From NCBI GenBank assembly GCA_009843785.1, contig VYCT01000193.1, positions 1 to 35,780 of the forward strand: DNA of 35,780 bases, in the 5' to 3' direction. This DNA comes from Candidatus Poribacteria bacterium (GTDB lineage Bacteria; Poribacteria; WGA-4E; WGA-3G). Shown here in pieces: positions 1 to 6,085 of this stretch (its first letter is position 1; each line of letters opens with the position of its first letter). The notes beneath the pieces are model-generated. The model saw only the letters and a program-made list of their open reading frames with translations. It was not told the DNA's origin and ran no database searches. The position numbers were made by a program, and so were the translations under genes.

Positions 1-65
1 CACTAAAAACCTTTCACCACAAACCTTCAGAAAAAAATGGGGGTAAGTGACTTTCCGCTTTCGAC

Positions 66-94
66 TTGACTAAAACCGAAGGTTTTGGTAAACT
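66..94 (+). promoter_or_regulatory. Candidate sigma-70 promoter for the C39 peptidase gene
   Basis: TTGACT at 66-71 is followed after 17 bases by TAAACT at 89-94. Initiation near position 101 would leave a leader of only about 12 bases before the ATG at 113, just enough to include the Shine-Dalgarno AGAGGAAAGG (101-110). This is a motif match only. Confidence 0.4.
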
Positions 95-112
95 GCACCA
101 AGAGGAAAGGAT

Positions 113-1474
113 ATGAGACATCTCCGCTATTCCTACAACACCTTCCACATCGCGTTTGTGCTACTAACGCTTGCTGCTATCCCAATATGCAGCGAGGCAG
201 AAGTCTATCCGTATCCTTACGGCAAAGGCAACGAAATCGTCACCCTCAAAGGGCTCCCACTGGATCTCACACGGTTTGATCCGATTGCCAACGGATACAT
301 CCCACATAAAGGCGGAAACGATTTTATCATGATGGAGCAGTTCGACAAAAACTGCGGCCCCAACAGCGTTCAGATGCTGCTCTACTATCACAGGAAGCAC
401 CGGCGACTCAAAGATATCTGGAAGGCTGGAGGTATCCGAACTGTTGCATTCGGAACATCACCGAGCGAGCTTCGACAGGCACTCAATGAATCTGGTGTTT
501 CGGCACATTGGTACACCAACAGAACACTTGACGACGTGCGCCGCTACATCAAGGAGAATCGCCCACCTATTATGCTCTTACGACTCTCAAATACGGGGTA
601 TCACTGGGTAGTCGCCGTCGGCTATGATACGCGTTGGGATGAATTCCTAATCGCGGACCCGAACGGACACTTCAAATGGTGGACCGCGGCGCAGCTTAAC
701 GCCAATTGGACACTGGACTGGCTGCCAGAGTTTGAGACAGCAGGCGAGGAATGGTACGAATTCCAACTGGATGCAGGGGTGTTTAATCAGATACATCTCA
801 ATCCAAATATGGTAGTCGTTCCGTCAGAAGCCCCGTCCTTTGAAACAAGGTACCGTCCTTACTGGTCGGACATGCAGACGATTGAAGTCTACGGGGAAAC
901 CAAGTTCCGCGGCGGCATACGTGAGTGGGAAGATACACTCACATTCCAAAATCCATTTCGTATTGTACAAGTTTCGGACATCGAACTGCTGACCTCCACA
1001 GGTACAGCAAGCGTAGACGGATGGTCGCGTATCAATGACCGTTCAATTAAACTCTGGGGCAAGATTCAAGACGGATGGTTTTTGCGCGGCAGAATGTGGG
1101 TGATGGTTCGGACTTTCTACTTCAACGATATTGATACGCCAGTCATCACAAATGTTGCTAAAGCCCCATCTGCGCTACCCTCAGAAACATCGCTTTTGCC
1201 CAACTACCCGAACCCGTTTAACCCGGAGACGTGGATACCCTATCAGTTGGCAAAACCTGCAGATGTCAAGGTATCCATCTATGCCGCGGATGGAAAGTTG
1301 GTTAGGACACTTGCATTAGGACATAAACGGGCAGGCATCTACCACGATAAATCTCGTGCCGCCTATTGGGACGGTAAGAACAGGCAGGGCGAACCCGTCG
1401 CAAGCGGCATCTACTTCTACACTTTCAAAGCAGGCAACTTCACAACTACACGCAAAATGTTAATGATGAAGTGA
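113..1474 (+). CDS. Secreted C39-like cysteine peptidase with C-terminal FlgD/T9SS-like sorting domain
   Basis: The 453-residue protein begins with a Sec-type signal peptide (hydrophobic core about residues 11-27). A papain-like, C39-type fold follows: Q76 and catalytic C81 in QFDKNCGPNS, H164 in GYHWVVAVGYD and D182 in ADPNG give a plausible complete triad. C39-like domains cleave peptides, classically leader peptides in ABC exporters. No ABC transporter is fused or adjacent here, so it is probably a stand-alone exported peptidase of unknown substrate. From about residue 360 comes the module LLPNYPNPFNPETWIPYQL...SGIYFYTFKAGNF...MLMMK. This resembles FlgD Ig-like or type IX secretion C-terminal domains and suggests surface delivery or anchoring. 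The ATG at 113 is fixed by a strong AGAGGAAAGG just upstream. The gene converges with the histidine kinase gene, only 18 bases away. The fold call is good; the substrate is unknown. Confidence 0.85.
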   Translation: MRHLRYSYNTFHIAFVLLTLAAIPICSEAEVYPYPYGKGNEIVTLKGLPLDLTRFDPIANGYIPHKGGNDFIMMEQFDKNCGPNSVQMLLYYHRKHRRLKDIWKAGGIRTVAFGTSPSELRQALNESGVSAHWYTNRTLDDVRRYIKENRPPIMLLRLSNTGYHWVVAVGYDTRWDEFLIADPNGHFKWWTAAQLNANWTLDWLPEFETAGEEWYEFQLDAGVFNQIHLNPNMVVVPSEAPSFETRYRPYWSDMQTIEVYGETKFRGGIREWEDTLTFQNPFRIVQVSDIELLTSTGTASVDGWSRINDRSIKLWGKIQDGWFLRGRMWVMVRTFYFNDIDTPVITNVAKAPSALPSETSLLPNYPNPFNPETWIPYQLAKPADVKVSIYAADGKLVRTLALGHKRAGIYHDKSRAAYWDGKNRQGEPVASGIYFYTFKAGNFTTTRKMLMMK

Positions 1475-1492
1475 CCCCCGTGCCTCCGATTT

Positions 1493-2878
1493 TTATAGTG
1501 GCAACCACATCAAAACCGTTGTTCCTGCACCGAGAGTACTTTCAATCTCAACGTTACCGCCATGCTCTTCAAGAATCCGTTTTACATTTGCCAAGCCGAG
1601 ACCTGTGCCTCTCGTCTTTTTGGTAAAGAACGGTTCAAACAGATGTGCTAAATCTGCTGCTGATATTCCGACCCCATTATCAACAACCTTGATGCCGACC
1701 CTATCTTCATCCATAATCGTAGAGACCTTCAACACACCGCCTTGCGGCATCGCCTCCATCGCATTCAAGACGACATTCATAAACGCTTGCTTCAATTTAT
1801 CTGAATCAAATTGAAGCTCTGGGGTTTCAGGTAACACGTTTAATTCTAACCGAATCTGGTGGTGTGCTAAGTTGGCTTCCATTAAGGCTAAAACGGCTTG
1901 CAGAACAGGAGCGAGCGGCTGTTGTATCAGGGTAAGTGCCGTCGGACGCGCGAAATCCATCAACCCTTTAACAATCGTGTCAATTTGTTCAATCTCTTCA
2001 AGGATATAACGCAGCGATTGCTGATGTTTCTCGACCGCCATCTCCGGTTTCTGCATCAGCATCTGTGCCAACATCCGCATAGATGACAACGGGTTTCGGA
2101 TCTCGTGCGCAAAGGAGGCGGACATCTTGCCCGCTGTCGCTAAGCGTTCTGCTTGAATCAGCTGATCCCTTGACTGTTTAAGATCCCTGGTCATCTGATT
2201 AAACGCAGCCGCGAGATCGCCAATCTCATCATGAGTTTTAAGTTCACACTGCTCATCAAGGTTTCCTGTTGCAACGCGCGCCGTAGAATCAACCAAAACT
2301 TTGATGGGGTTCGTTAAATTCCTGCCAATGAGATGACTGATGAGAGCAACCAGTCCTATAACAAGGACAGCGACACCGAGCATATACCATGTAAGCGTCC
2401 GTTTCGCCTCAGCAATCGCTTCCATCGGACGCAGCAAGCAGTAAAATCGACCAAGGTCAAGCGGGAGATAAAAAACTTTATAAGGTTTTCCATTCAGTGT
2501 AACATCACGTATAACGGATTCGCCATCTGGATTCTCAAGGTGGGGCTGGACCTCACGCAGCCGCATTTTCTCCGCTAAATTAGTCCAATCTTGCCCGACA
2601 TCAGAGAATGCGTCCAGCGTGGTGCCATTAAGCGTGTAATCGGAGCCAAAAATCATAATCTCAACACCATAGGCACTTTTGATTTTTTCTGGCTCCTCCT
2701 GCTTAAAGTATCCCGTTTTCGTGATGGTATCAAGCCATCCTTCCGCTTCACGCGTAAACTGTTCATCGTATTTCCACGCGAAAATTTCAACGGCAACTAA
2801 CGGGAGTAAAATAGCAACCAGGGCGAAGAGCAGCATGAATGGGAGAACAATTTTGGTTTGAATGCTATACCGACGCAT
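1493..2878 (-). CDS. Orphan sensor histidine kinase (two TM, HAMP, HisKA, HATPase)
   Basis: A membrane two-component sensor kinase of 461 residues when started at the ATG at 2878. That start has AGAGGA 6-7 bases upstream; a longer frame to 2950 has no such site. Order of domains: TM1 about residues 9-34, a small extracytoplasmic domain (about 35-160), TM2 about 163-184, and HAMP (NPIKVLVDSTARVATGNL...). Next come HisKA with phospho-acceptor H258 in ASFAHEIRNPLSS and a HATPase with NAMEAMPQGG (N box), DNGVGI (G1) and GTGLGLANVKRI (G2). The AHEIRNPL signature resembles AtoS/NtrB/ZraS-type kinases, which usually pair with sigma-54 activators. No response regulator lies nearby, so it is an orphan in this window. 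It is transcribed divergently from the ECF sigma gene. The ligand is unknown. Confidence 0.92.
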   Translation of the reverse strand: MRRYSIQTKIVLPFMLLFALVAILLPLVAVEIFAWKYDEQFTREAEGWLDTITKTGYFKQEEPEKIKSAYGVEIMIFGSDYTLNGTTLDAFSDVGQDWTNLAEKMRLREVQPHLENPDGESVIRDVTLNGKPYKVFYLPLDLGRFYCLLRPMEAIAEAKRTLTWYMLGVAVLVIGLVALISHLIGRNLTNPIKVLVDSTARVATGNLDEQCELKTHDEIGDLAAAFNQMTRDLKQSRDQLIQAERLATAGKMSASFAHEIRNPLSSMRMLAQMLMQKPEMAVEKHQQSLRYILEEIEQIDTIVKGLMDFARPTALTLIQQPLAPVLQAVLALMEANLAHHQIRLELNVLPETPELQFDSDKLKQAFMNVVLNAMEAMPQGGVLKVSTIMDEDRVGIKVVDNGVGISAADLAHLFEPFFTKKTRGTGLGLANVKRILEEHGGNVEIESTLGAGTTVLMWLPL

Positions 2879-3250
2879 CGAAATCCTCTTTTTTAGATTG
2901 CCACTACCAGCAAATTGTAGAAGTTTTGCCCGTGGATTCTCGCCGACCACCTGATACTAACACGATAGATTTTATTCTTGATTACACAAAATCTCGATTT
3001 TTCTTAAATTATGCACCCTTTTTAGGTATAAATCGCGTCACTAACAATTGAAACCTATCTTCATTTCAGGGAAAATATGCGCGAACAAACCTTATACGAT
3101 AACTTGACTGTGATTGTTGTTAGTATAATCCAACGCGGTCCGCATGTCAACCGTGATTGTTTCCCTCAGCGAATGCAAACAAATTTGCATCCCTAAACCA
3201 AATATGCTATCATATAGGAATATAAGCTAAAATTTGGTACGCTTACCTCT

Positions 3251-3272
3251 TGTAGGAGCGGTTTCTAACTCC
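3251..3272 (+). repeat. TGTAGGAG-family repeat, copy T1
   Basis: TGTAGGAGCGGTTTCTAACTCC begins with the TGTAGGAG core shared with copies at 5363, 11916 (reverse), 25283 (reverse) and 33649. Its inner inverted repeat is weaker than in the other copies. Confidence 0.5.
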
Positions 3273-3344
3273 AACACCTTATTAGGTAGGGCGATTTAAA
3301 ACCGAACAAAATTCGATCAAACACGTCTAATGTACCGGAAATCA

Positions 3345-3373
3345 GGAACTTTTTAACACACATAGTGTATAAA
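3345..3373 (+). promoter_or_regulatory. Candidate ECF-type promoter upstream of the sigma factor gene
   Basis: GGAACT at 3345-3350 resembles the GGAAC -35 element of many ECF promoters. It lies 17 bases upstream of TATAAA at 3368-3373. If real, the sigma factor could control its own gene, which is common in this family. The -10 is closer to a sigma-70 box, so the reading is uncertain. Confidence 0.3.
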
Positions 3374-3436
3374 TAACAATGACCCAATAAGTTGAAACAC
3401 TCAAAATTAACTTTACGCCACACGGAGAAAATAGAC

Positions 3437-4081
3437 ATGACATATACCCAAAAGACCACCACTTTTTACACGGATACCGAGCTTGAACAGATTGATGAGG
3501 ATGCACTTGTCAAGCAGTTCCAGAACGGCGACACAGAGGCTTTTAATCCTCTCGTGCTGAAATATCAAAAGAAAATCTACAACCTCATGTACCAACGGGT
3601 TCGCGATCAGGAAACAGCAAAAGACCTCTGCCAGGAGGTTTTTCTGAAAGCCTTCAATGCCCTACCCAACTTCAAAGGCGGGTCCGCATTTTATAGTTGG
3701 ATTTACCGCATCGCGATCAATTGCAGTATCGACTTTCAGCGTCAACGTAACCGCGATAAGGTGCTTACGTTTGAAGAATTGCCATTTGAAGCCGACGAGG
3801 TGCTCAGAATGACCGATTCCCATCCATCTCCTGAGCGACTTCTTGATGAGAAGGAACTTGGGCTTATCATCCGCAAGGCGGTGAAGAAACTTCCACCTGG
3901 TCAGCGTCGGGTCTTTAATTTGCGGCACCGACGTGAACTTGCGATCAAAGAGATCGCGGCACTCCTAAACAGGTCAGAGGGCACGGTTAAAGCACACTTG
4001 CACCATGCACACCGGCAGCTTCAAGGTATGCTGCTCCCGTACTTGCGAAATGAACCGCTGGAATGGAACGGAGAAGTTTGA
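3437..4081 (+). CDS. ECF-type RNA polymerase sigma factor
   Basis: A 214-residue sigma-70-family regulator of the extracytoplasmic-function type. Sigma-2 is ALVKQFQNGDTEAFNPLV...LCQEVFLKAF...FYSWIYRIAINCSIDFQRQR. Sigma-4 is LPPGQRRVFNLRHRRELAIKEIAALLNRSEGTVKAHLHHAH, the last part being the -35-recognition helix-turn-helix. The frame is open to 3392, but the ATG at 3437 has GGAG (3424-3427) nine bases upstream and gives the usual ECF N-terminus, so I prefer it. ECF genes normally sit beside an anti-sigma gene. Here the next features downstream are tRNA genes and the upstream neighbour is a divergent histidine kinase, so its regulator is not evident. The target regulon is unknown. Confidence 0.92.
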   Translation: MTYTQKTTTFYTDTELEQIDEDALVKQFQNGDTEAFNPLVLKYQKKIYNLMYQRVRDQETAKDLCQEVFLKAFNALPNFKGGSAFYSWIYRIAINCSIDFQRQRNRDKVLTFEELPFEADEVLRMTDSHPSPERLLDEKELGLIIRKAVKKLPPGQRRVFNLRHRRELAIKEIAALLNRSEGTVKAHLHHAHRQLQGMLLPYLRNEPLEWNGEV

Positions 4082-4182
4082 TAGCACCGGAATAGGTCGC
4101 AGATCCTTCTCTGTAGGCGTGCCACCGGTCACGATTCTTCTAACCCTCGTTTCTTTAACAAGGAAACTCTTCACGCGGGCTG

Positions 4183-4222
4183 GCAACTGAAATTGATAAC
4201 CGAAAACTGAATATTAACTTGA
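4183..4222 (+). repeat. HT element fragment (heptamer arm) before the tRNA promoter
   Basis: From about 4185 the units AACTGAA, ATTGATA, ACCGAAA, ACTGAAT and ATTAACT run in 7-base register. They match the right arm of the HT repeat family. The last bases run into the -35 hexamer of the tRNA promoter. Confidence 0.5.
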
Positions 4223-4247
4223 CAAAATACCCCAGATATTGTATAAT
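4219..4247 (+). promoter_or_regulatory. Consensus sigma-70 promoter of the tRNA cluster
   Basis: TTGACA (4219-4224), exactly 17 bases, then TATAAT (4242-4247): a perfect match to the bacterial housekeeping consensus. Predicted initiation near 4254 leaves a leader of about 27 bases before tRNA-Ser(UGA) at 4281, as expected for a strong stable-RNA promoter. Confidence 0.8.
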
Positions 4248-4280
4248 ATATACGGTTAGATAATACGAAGAACAAATACA

Positions 4281-4368
4281 GGTGGGATGGCTGAGTGGAC
4301 GAAAGCGGCGGTCTTGAAAACCGTTATGGCGCAAGCCATCGTGGGTTCGAATCCTACTCCCACCGCCA
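4281..4368 (+). tRNA. tRNA-Ser(UGA), CCA encoded
   Basis: Acceptor stem GGTGGGA pairs with TCCCACC (4358-4364), with discriminator G at 4365 and an encoded CCA at 4366-4368. The anticodon loop CTTGAAA gives anticodon TGA, which reads UCA. The long class II variable arm (ATGGCGCAAGCCAT) and the T arm GTGGG-TTCGAAT-CCTAC are as expected for serine. Confidence 0.96.
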
Positions 4369-4372
4369 TTAT

Positions 4373-4457
4373 GGAGAGGTGCAGGAGTGGTTGAACTGGA
4401 CTGCCTGCTAAGCAGTTATGGCGCAAGCCATCGTGGGTTCGAATCCCACCCTCTCCG
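4373..4457 (+). tRNA. tRNA-Ser(GCU)
   Basis: Acceptor GGAGAGG pairs with CCTCTCC (4450-4456) and the discriminator is G. The loop CTGCTAA carries anticodon GCT, which reads AGC and AGU. The long variable arm is identical to that of the preceding tRNA-Ser(UGA), suggesting descent by local duplication. No CCA is encoded. It starts only 4 bases after the preceding tRNA, so the two must share a transcript. Confidence 0.96.
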
Positions 4458-4465
4458 TTTCTAAA

Positions 4466-4610
4466 ATGGTTGTCGGTTTTAACCATCAACTCGGGTTTCC
4501 TTAACATCTATAACGGAGTCGAGTTGATGGTTAGAGTTTTCAGTGACCCGTTGTGGCAGTTGTGTGTTGCTTTCACGCCGCAAACGCTCTTGACTGATAA
4601 CCCATAAGGT
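4466..4610 (+). repeat. HT-like region with a 13-bp perfect inverted repeat between tRNA genes
   Basis: AACCATCAACTCG (4481-4493) and CGAGTTGATGGTT (4520-4532) form a perfect 13-bp inverted repeat around a 26-base loop. It is preceded by heptamer-like GGTTGTCGGTTTT. The segment ends with CTCTTGACTGATAACC, a typical HT right arm. It could fold as a transcript hairpin or weak terminator, though only TTTT follows. Confidence 0.55.
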
Positions 4611-4618
4611 ATTATAAT
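4590..4618 (+). promoter_or_regulatory. Sigma-70 promoter hexamers abutting tRNA-Arg
   Basis: TTGACT (4590-4595), 17 bases, then TATAAT (4613-4618). The tRNA begins at 4621, so normal initiation about 7 bases after the -10 would fall inside the tRNA. The site may therefore serve tadA rather than the tRNA, or initiation is atypical. The -35 lies within an HT right arm. Confidence 0.5.
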
Positions 4619-4620
4619 GC

Positions 4621-4694
4621 GCGCCTGTAGCTCAGTGGATTAGAGCATCTGACTACGGATCAGAAGGCCAGGGGTTCGAATCCTCTCAGGCGCT
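4621..4694 (+). tRNA. tRNA-Arg(ACG)
   Basis: Acceptor GCGCCTG pairs with CAGGCGC (4687-4693). The loop CTACGGA gives anticodon ACG, and A34 must be deaminated to inosine to read CGU, CGC and CGA. D arm GCTC...GAGC and T arm GGGG-TTCGAAT-CCTC are standard. The base at the discriminator position (4694) is T, unlike the usual A or G for arginine, and no CCA is encoded. The next gene encodes the deaminase for this anticodon. Confidence 0.95.
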
Positions 4695-4719
4695 TCACAA
4701 GCCATTTGTTGGATTCAAC

Positions 4720-5184
4720 TTGGATAGCGATCTTTTCTGGATGGGACAAGCATTGGAGTTAGCGAAGCAAGCCGCCGAGAAGGGGGAAGTCCCTGTCGGT
4801 GCAATCCTCGTTAGCAACGGTGCCCGTATCGCTGAAGCATTCAATCTACGCGAACAGTCTGGCAGCCCTATCGCTCATGCGGAAATGCTCGTCATACAAG
4901 CGGCATCCGAGGCGATTGGTAACTGGCGGTTTGTAGATACAACGCTTTACGTGACCTTAGAACCGTGCCCAATGTGTGCCGGCGCTATTGTGTTAGCACG
5001 CATCCCGAAGGTGGTTTACGGCACGTCAGACCCGAAATCCGGGGCAGCTGGCACGCTCTACAATATCCTCCAAGATGAACGCCTGAACCATCGGGTTGAA
5101 TTAGTAAGTGGTGTGTTAGCAGATGAGAGCAGCGCGTTGCTAAAATCTTTCTTTCAGCAACGCCGCCAGAACTGTAAAAAGTGA
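4720..5184 (+). CDS. tadA: tRNA-adenosine(34) deaminase TadA
   Basis: This 154-residue zinc enzyme converts A34 to inosine in tRNA-Arg(ACG), an essential wobble modification in most bacteria. It shows the full cytidine-deaminase-fold signature: HAE in SPIAHAEMLV (zinc ligand H, proton-shuttling E) and the PCxxC motif in LEPCPMCAGA. Further family marks are KEVPVGAI-like GEVPVGAILV near the N-terminus and NHRVELVSGVLADE near the end. Length matches bacterial TadA. No ATG gives a correct N-terminus. TTG at 4720 yields MDSDLFWMGQAL, which aligns with the family's WM..AL start, whereas ATG 4741 would remove the W. No clear ribosome site is visible. It begins 26 bases after tRNA-Arg(ACG), its own substrate, so the two are probably co-transcribed. 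A serine tRNA follows. Confidence 0.95.
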   Translation: MDSDLFWMGQALELAKQAAEKGEVPVGAILVSNGARIAEAFNLREQSGSPIAHAEMLVIQAASEAIGNWRFVDTTLYVTLEPCPMCAGAIVLARIPKVVYGTSDPKSGAAGTLYNILQDERLNHRVELVSGVLADESSALLKSFFQQRRQNCKK

Positions 5185-5230
5185 ATTCAACATTGAAGGT
5201 ATGCTACGCTATCGTTATGACGCATTATAA

Positions 5231-5315
5231 GGAGAGATGCAGGAGTGGTTGAACTGGACAGTCTCGAAAACTGTTGTGGCGCAAGTCACCGTGGGTTCGA
5301 ATCCCACTCTCTCCG
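5231..5315 (+). tRNA. tRNA-Ser(CGA)
   Basis: Acceptor GGAGAGA pairs with TCTCTCC (5308-5314) and the discriminator is G. The loop CTCGAAA gives anticodon CGA, reading UCG. The long variable arm (TGTGGCGCAAGTCACC) is related to those of the other serine tRNAs here. No CCA is encoded. A T-rich tract (TTTTTTGATTTTTT) follows and could end transcription. Confidence 0.95.
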
Positions 5316-5362
5316 TTTTTTGATTTTTTCGTGTTGAACGATAATTCGTCATCGCAAGATGC

Positions 5363-5390
5363 TGTAGGAGGGTTTTGTAAACCCGATAAG
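5363..5390 (+). repeat. TGTAGGAG-family repeat, copy T2
   Basis: TGTAGGAG is followed by an inverted repeat GGGTTT-TGT-AAACCC and then GATAAG. It sits in the gap between tRNA-Ser(CGA) and tRNA-Ala and resembles the copies at 11916 and 25283. Confidence 0.6.
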
Positions 5391-5403
5391 TTTTATAACC
5401 TTT

Positions 5404-5476
5404 GGGGCAGTAGCTCAGTTGGGAGAGTGCATCCCTCGCACGGATGAGGTCACGGGTTCAAATCCCGTCTGCTCCA
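5404..5476 (+). tRNA. tRNA-Ala(CGC)
   Basis: Acceptor GGGGCAG pairs with CTGCTCC (5469-5475). Its third pair is G-U, the G3:U70 identity element of alanine tRNAs. The loop CTCGCAC gives anticodon CGC, reading GCG. T arm ACGGG-TTCAAAT-CCCGT and discriminator A (5476) are regular. No CCA is encoded. Confidence 0.96.
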
Positions 5477-5481
5477 TACGT

Positions 5482-5587
5482 GATAGTTAACAGTTATCAG
5501 TTACAAGAGGTTTTCGATAGTTCCAAAATCTCTTAACTGAGAACTGAAAGATTTTTTCGCAGAAAAAATCGTACTGACAACTATAAT
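5482..5587 (+). repeat. HT element, copy upstream of tRNA-Ser(GGA)
   Basis: The left arm reads as 7-base units (ATAGTTA, ACAGTTA, TCAGTTA). The centre pairs AAGAGGTTTTCG with the AAAATCTCTT region. The right arm is CTTAACTGAGAACTGAAAG, followed by a small hairpin ATTTTTT-CGC-AGAAAAAAT and GTACTGACAACT. Its end runs into TATAAT (5582-5587), two bases before the tRNA. Confidence 0.65.
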
Positions 5588-5589
5588 AC

Positions 5590-5681
5590 GGAGAGATGCA
5601 GGAGTTGGTTGAACTGGCATGACTGGAAATCATGTGTGCTGTTTTGCAGTACCGTGGGTTCGAATCCCACTCTCTCCGCCA
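5590..5681 (+). tRNA. tRNA-Ser(GGA), CCA encoded
   Basis: Acceptor GGAGAGA pairs with TCTCTCC (5671-5677), discriminator G, then an encoded CCA (5679-5681). The loop CTGGAAA gives anticodon GGA, reading UCC and UCU. The variable arm (TGTGCTGTTTTGCAGTACC) differs from the other serine tRNAs. This completes a full set of four serine acceptors within 1.4 kb. Confidence 0.95.
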
Positions 5682-5700
5682 GCTTTTATATTTAATCCCT

Positions 5701-5971
5701 TGGCTATGCTAGGTGGGGAGGTAGCGGTGCCCTGTATCTGCAATCCGCTAAAGCAGGACTGAATCCCCAGTATGCGGCATGTTTCTGTGGGGTCTGTCCC
5801 ACGTACGTAGTGTTGAGGGTTGGGTCTTGAGCAACGAGTGCTTGTTAAACCCCGTCAGGTCCGGAAGGAAGCAGCGGTAGATGAGTTGTTCGTGTGACGC
5901 AAGGGTGCCTGACCTGAGCTAACGGCGCGGGCAACGCTTGGAGAGGCTTGTCAACTCTGGGTGCATAGCCA
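5701..5971 (+). ncRNA. ffs: Signal recognition particle RNA, large (Alu-containing) bacterial type
   Basis: About 270 bases, the length of the long SRP RNA of Bacillus type. The Alu domain is recognised by GGTGGGGAGGTAGCGGTGCC and the following AATCCGCT...GCAGGACTGAATCCCC. The Ffh-binding helix 8 carries GTCAGGTCCGGAAGGAAGCA (5854-5873) with the return strand GGGTGCCTGACCTGAG. The ends pair: TGGCTATG (5701-5708) with CATAGCCA (5964-5971). The RNA scaffolds Ffh and the Alu domain arrests elongation during co-translational membrane targeting. It starts only 19 bases after tRNA-Ser(GGA). Either a promoter overlaps that tRNA or the two are cut from one transcript. Confidence 0.96.
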
Positions 5972-5981
5972 TTTTTTTTTT
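5964..5981 (+). terminator. Terminator of the SRP RNA
   Basis: The 3' strand of the SRP closing helix is followed directly by ten T residues (5972-5981). The RNA's own terminal stem thus provides the hairpin for intrinsic termination. Confidence 0.7.
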
Positions 5982-6016
5982 GCGCATAGTATCTGGACAG
6001 ACCACATCTCATTCCC

Positions 6017-6041
6017 AAATTGTGCCACTAAGGTACAATTT
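6017..6041. promoter_or_regulatory. Inverted repeat upstream of dnaX
   Basis: AAATTGTGCC and GGTACAATTT form a 10-bp inverted repeat with one mismatch (G-U in RNA) around ACTAA. It lies about 45 bases before the dnaX start. It may be an operator or a leader hairpin; no identity can be given. Confidence 0.35.
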
Positions 6042-6085
6042 GTCTTTGCTTTACACTCTCAAGCCGTACAGGAAAGGATTACGCA

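Larger units (their letters stand above)
2879..3436. other. Intergenic region between divergent histidine kinase and ECF sigma genes
   Basis: About 560 AT-rich bases with no convincing gene. It must hold the promoters for both divergent genes and contains one TGTAGGAG-family repeat (3251-3272). Short frames overlapping it have neither homology nor ribosome sites. A candidate promoter for the sigma gene is listed separately. Confidence 0.6.

Noticed and set aside
85-279. Short plus frame overlapping the C39 gene start
   Set aside because: Out of frame with the real gene, no ribosome site and no family features.
2951-3061. Plus frame 2839-3051 crossing the kinase start
   Set aside because: Mostly antisense to the kinase N-terminus, ending in AT-rich spacer, with no supporting features.
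4256-4507. Minus-strand frame of 83 codons containing GGIRTHDGL and VGFEPT
   Set aside because: It is the antisense of two serine tRNAs. GGIRTHD and VGFEPT are the well-known false peptides from reverse translation of such tRNA genes.
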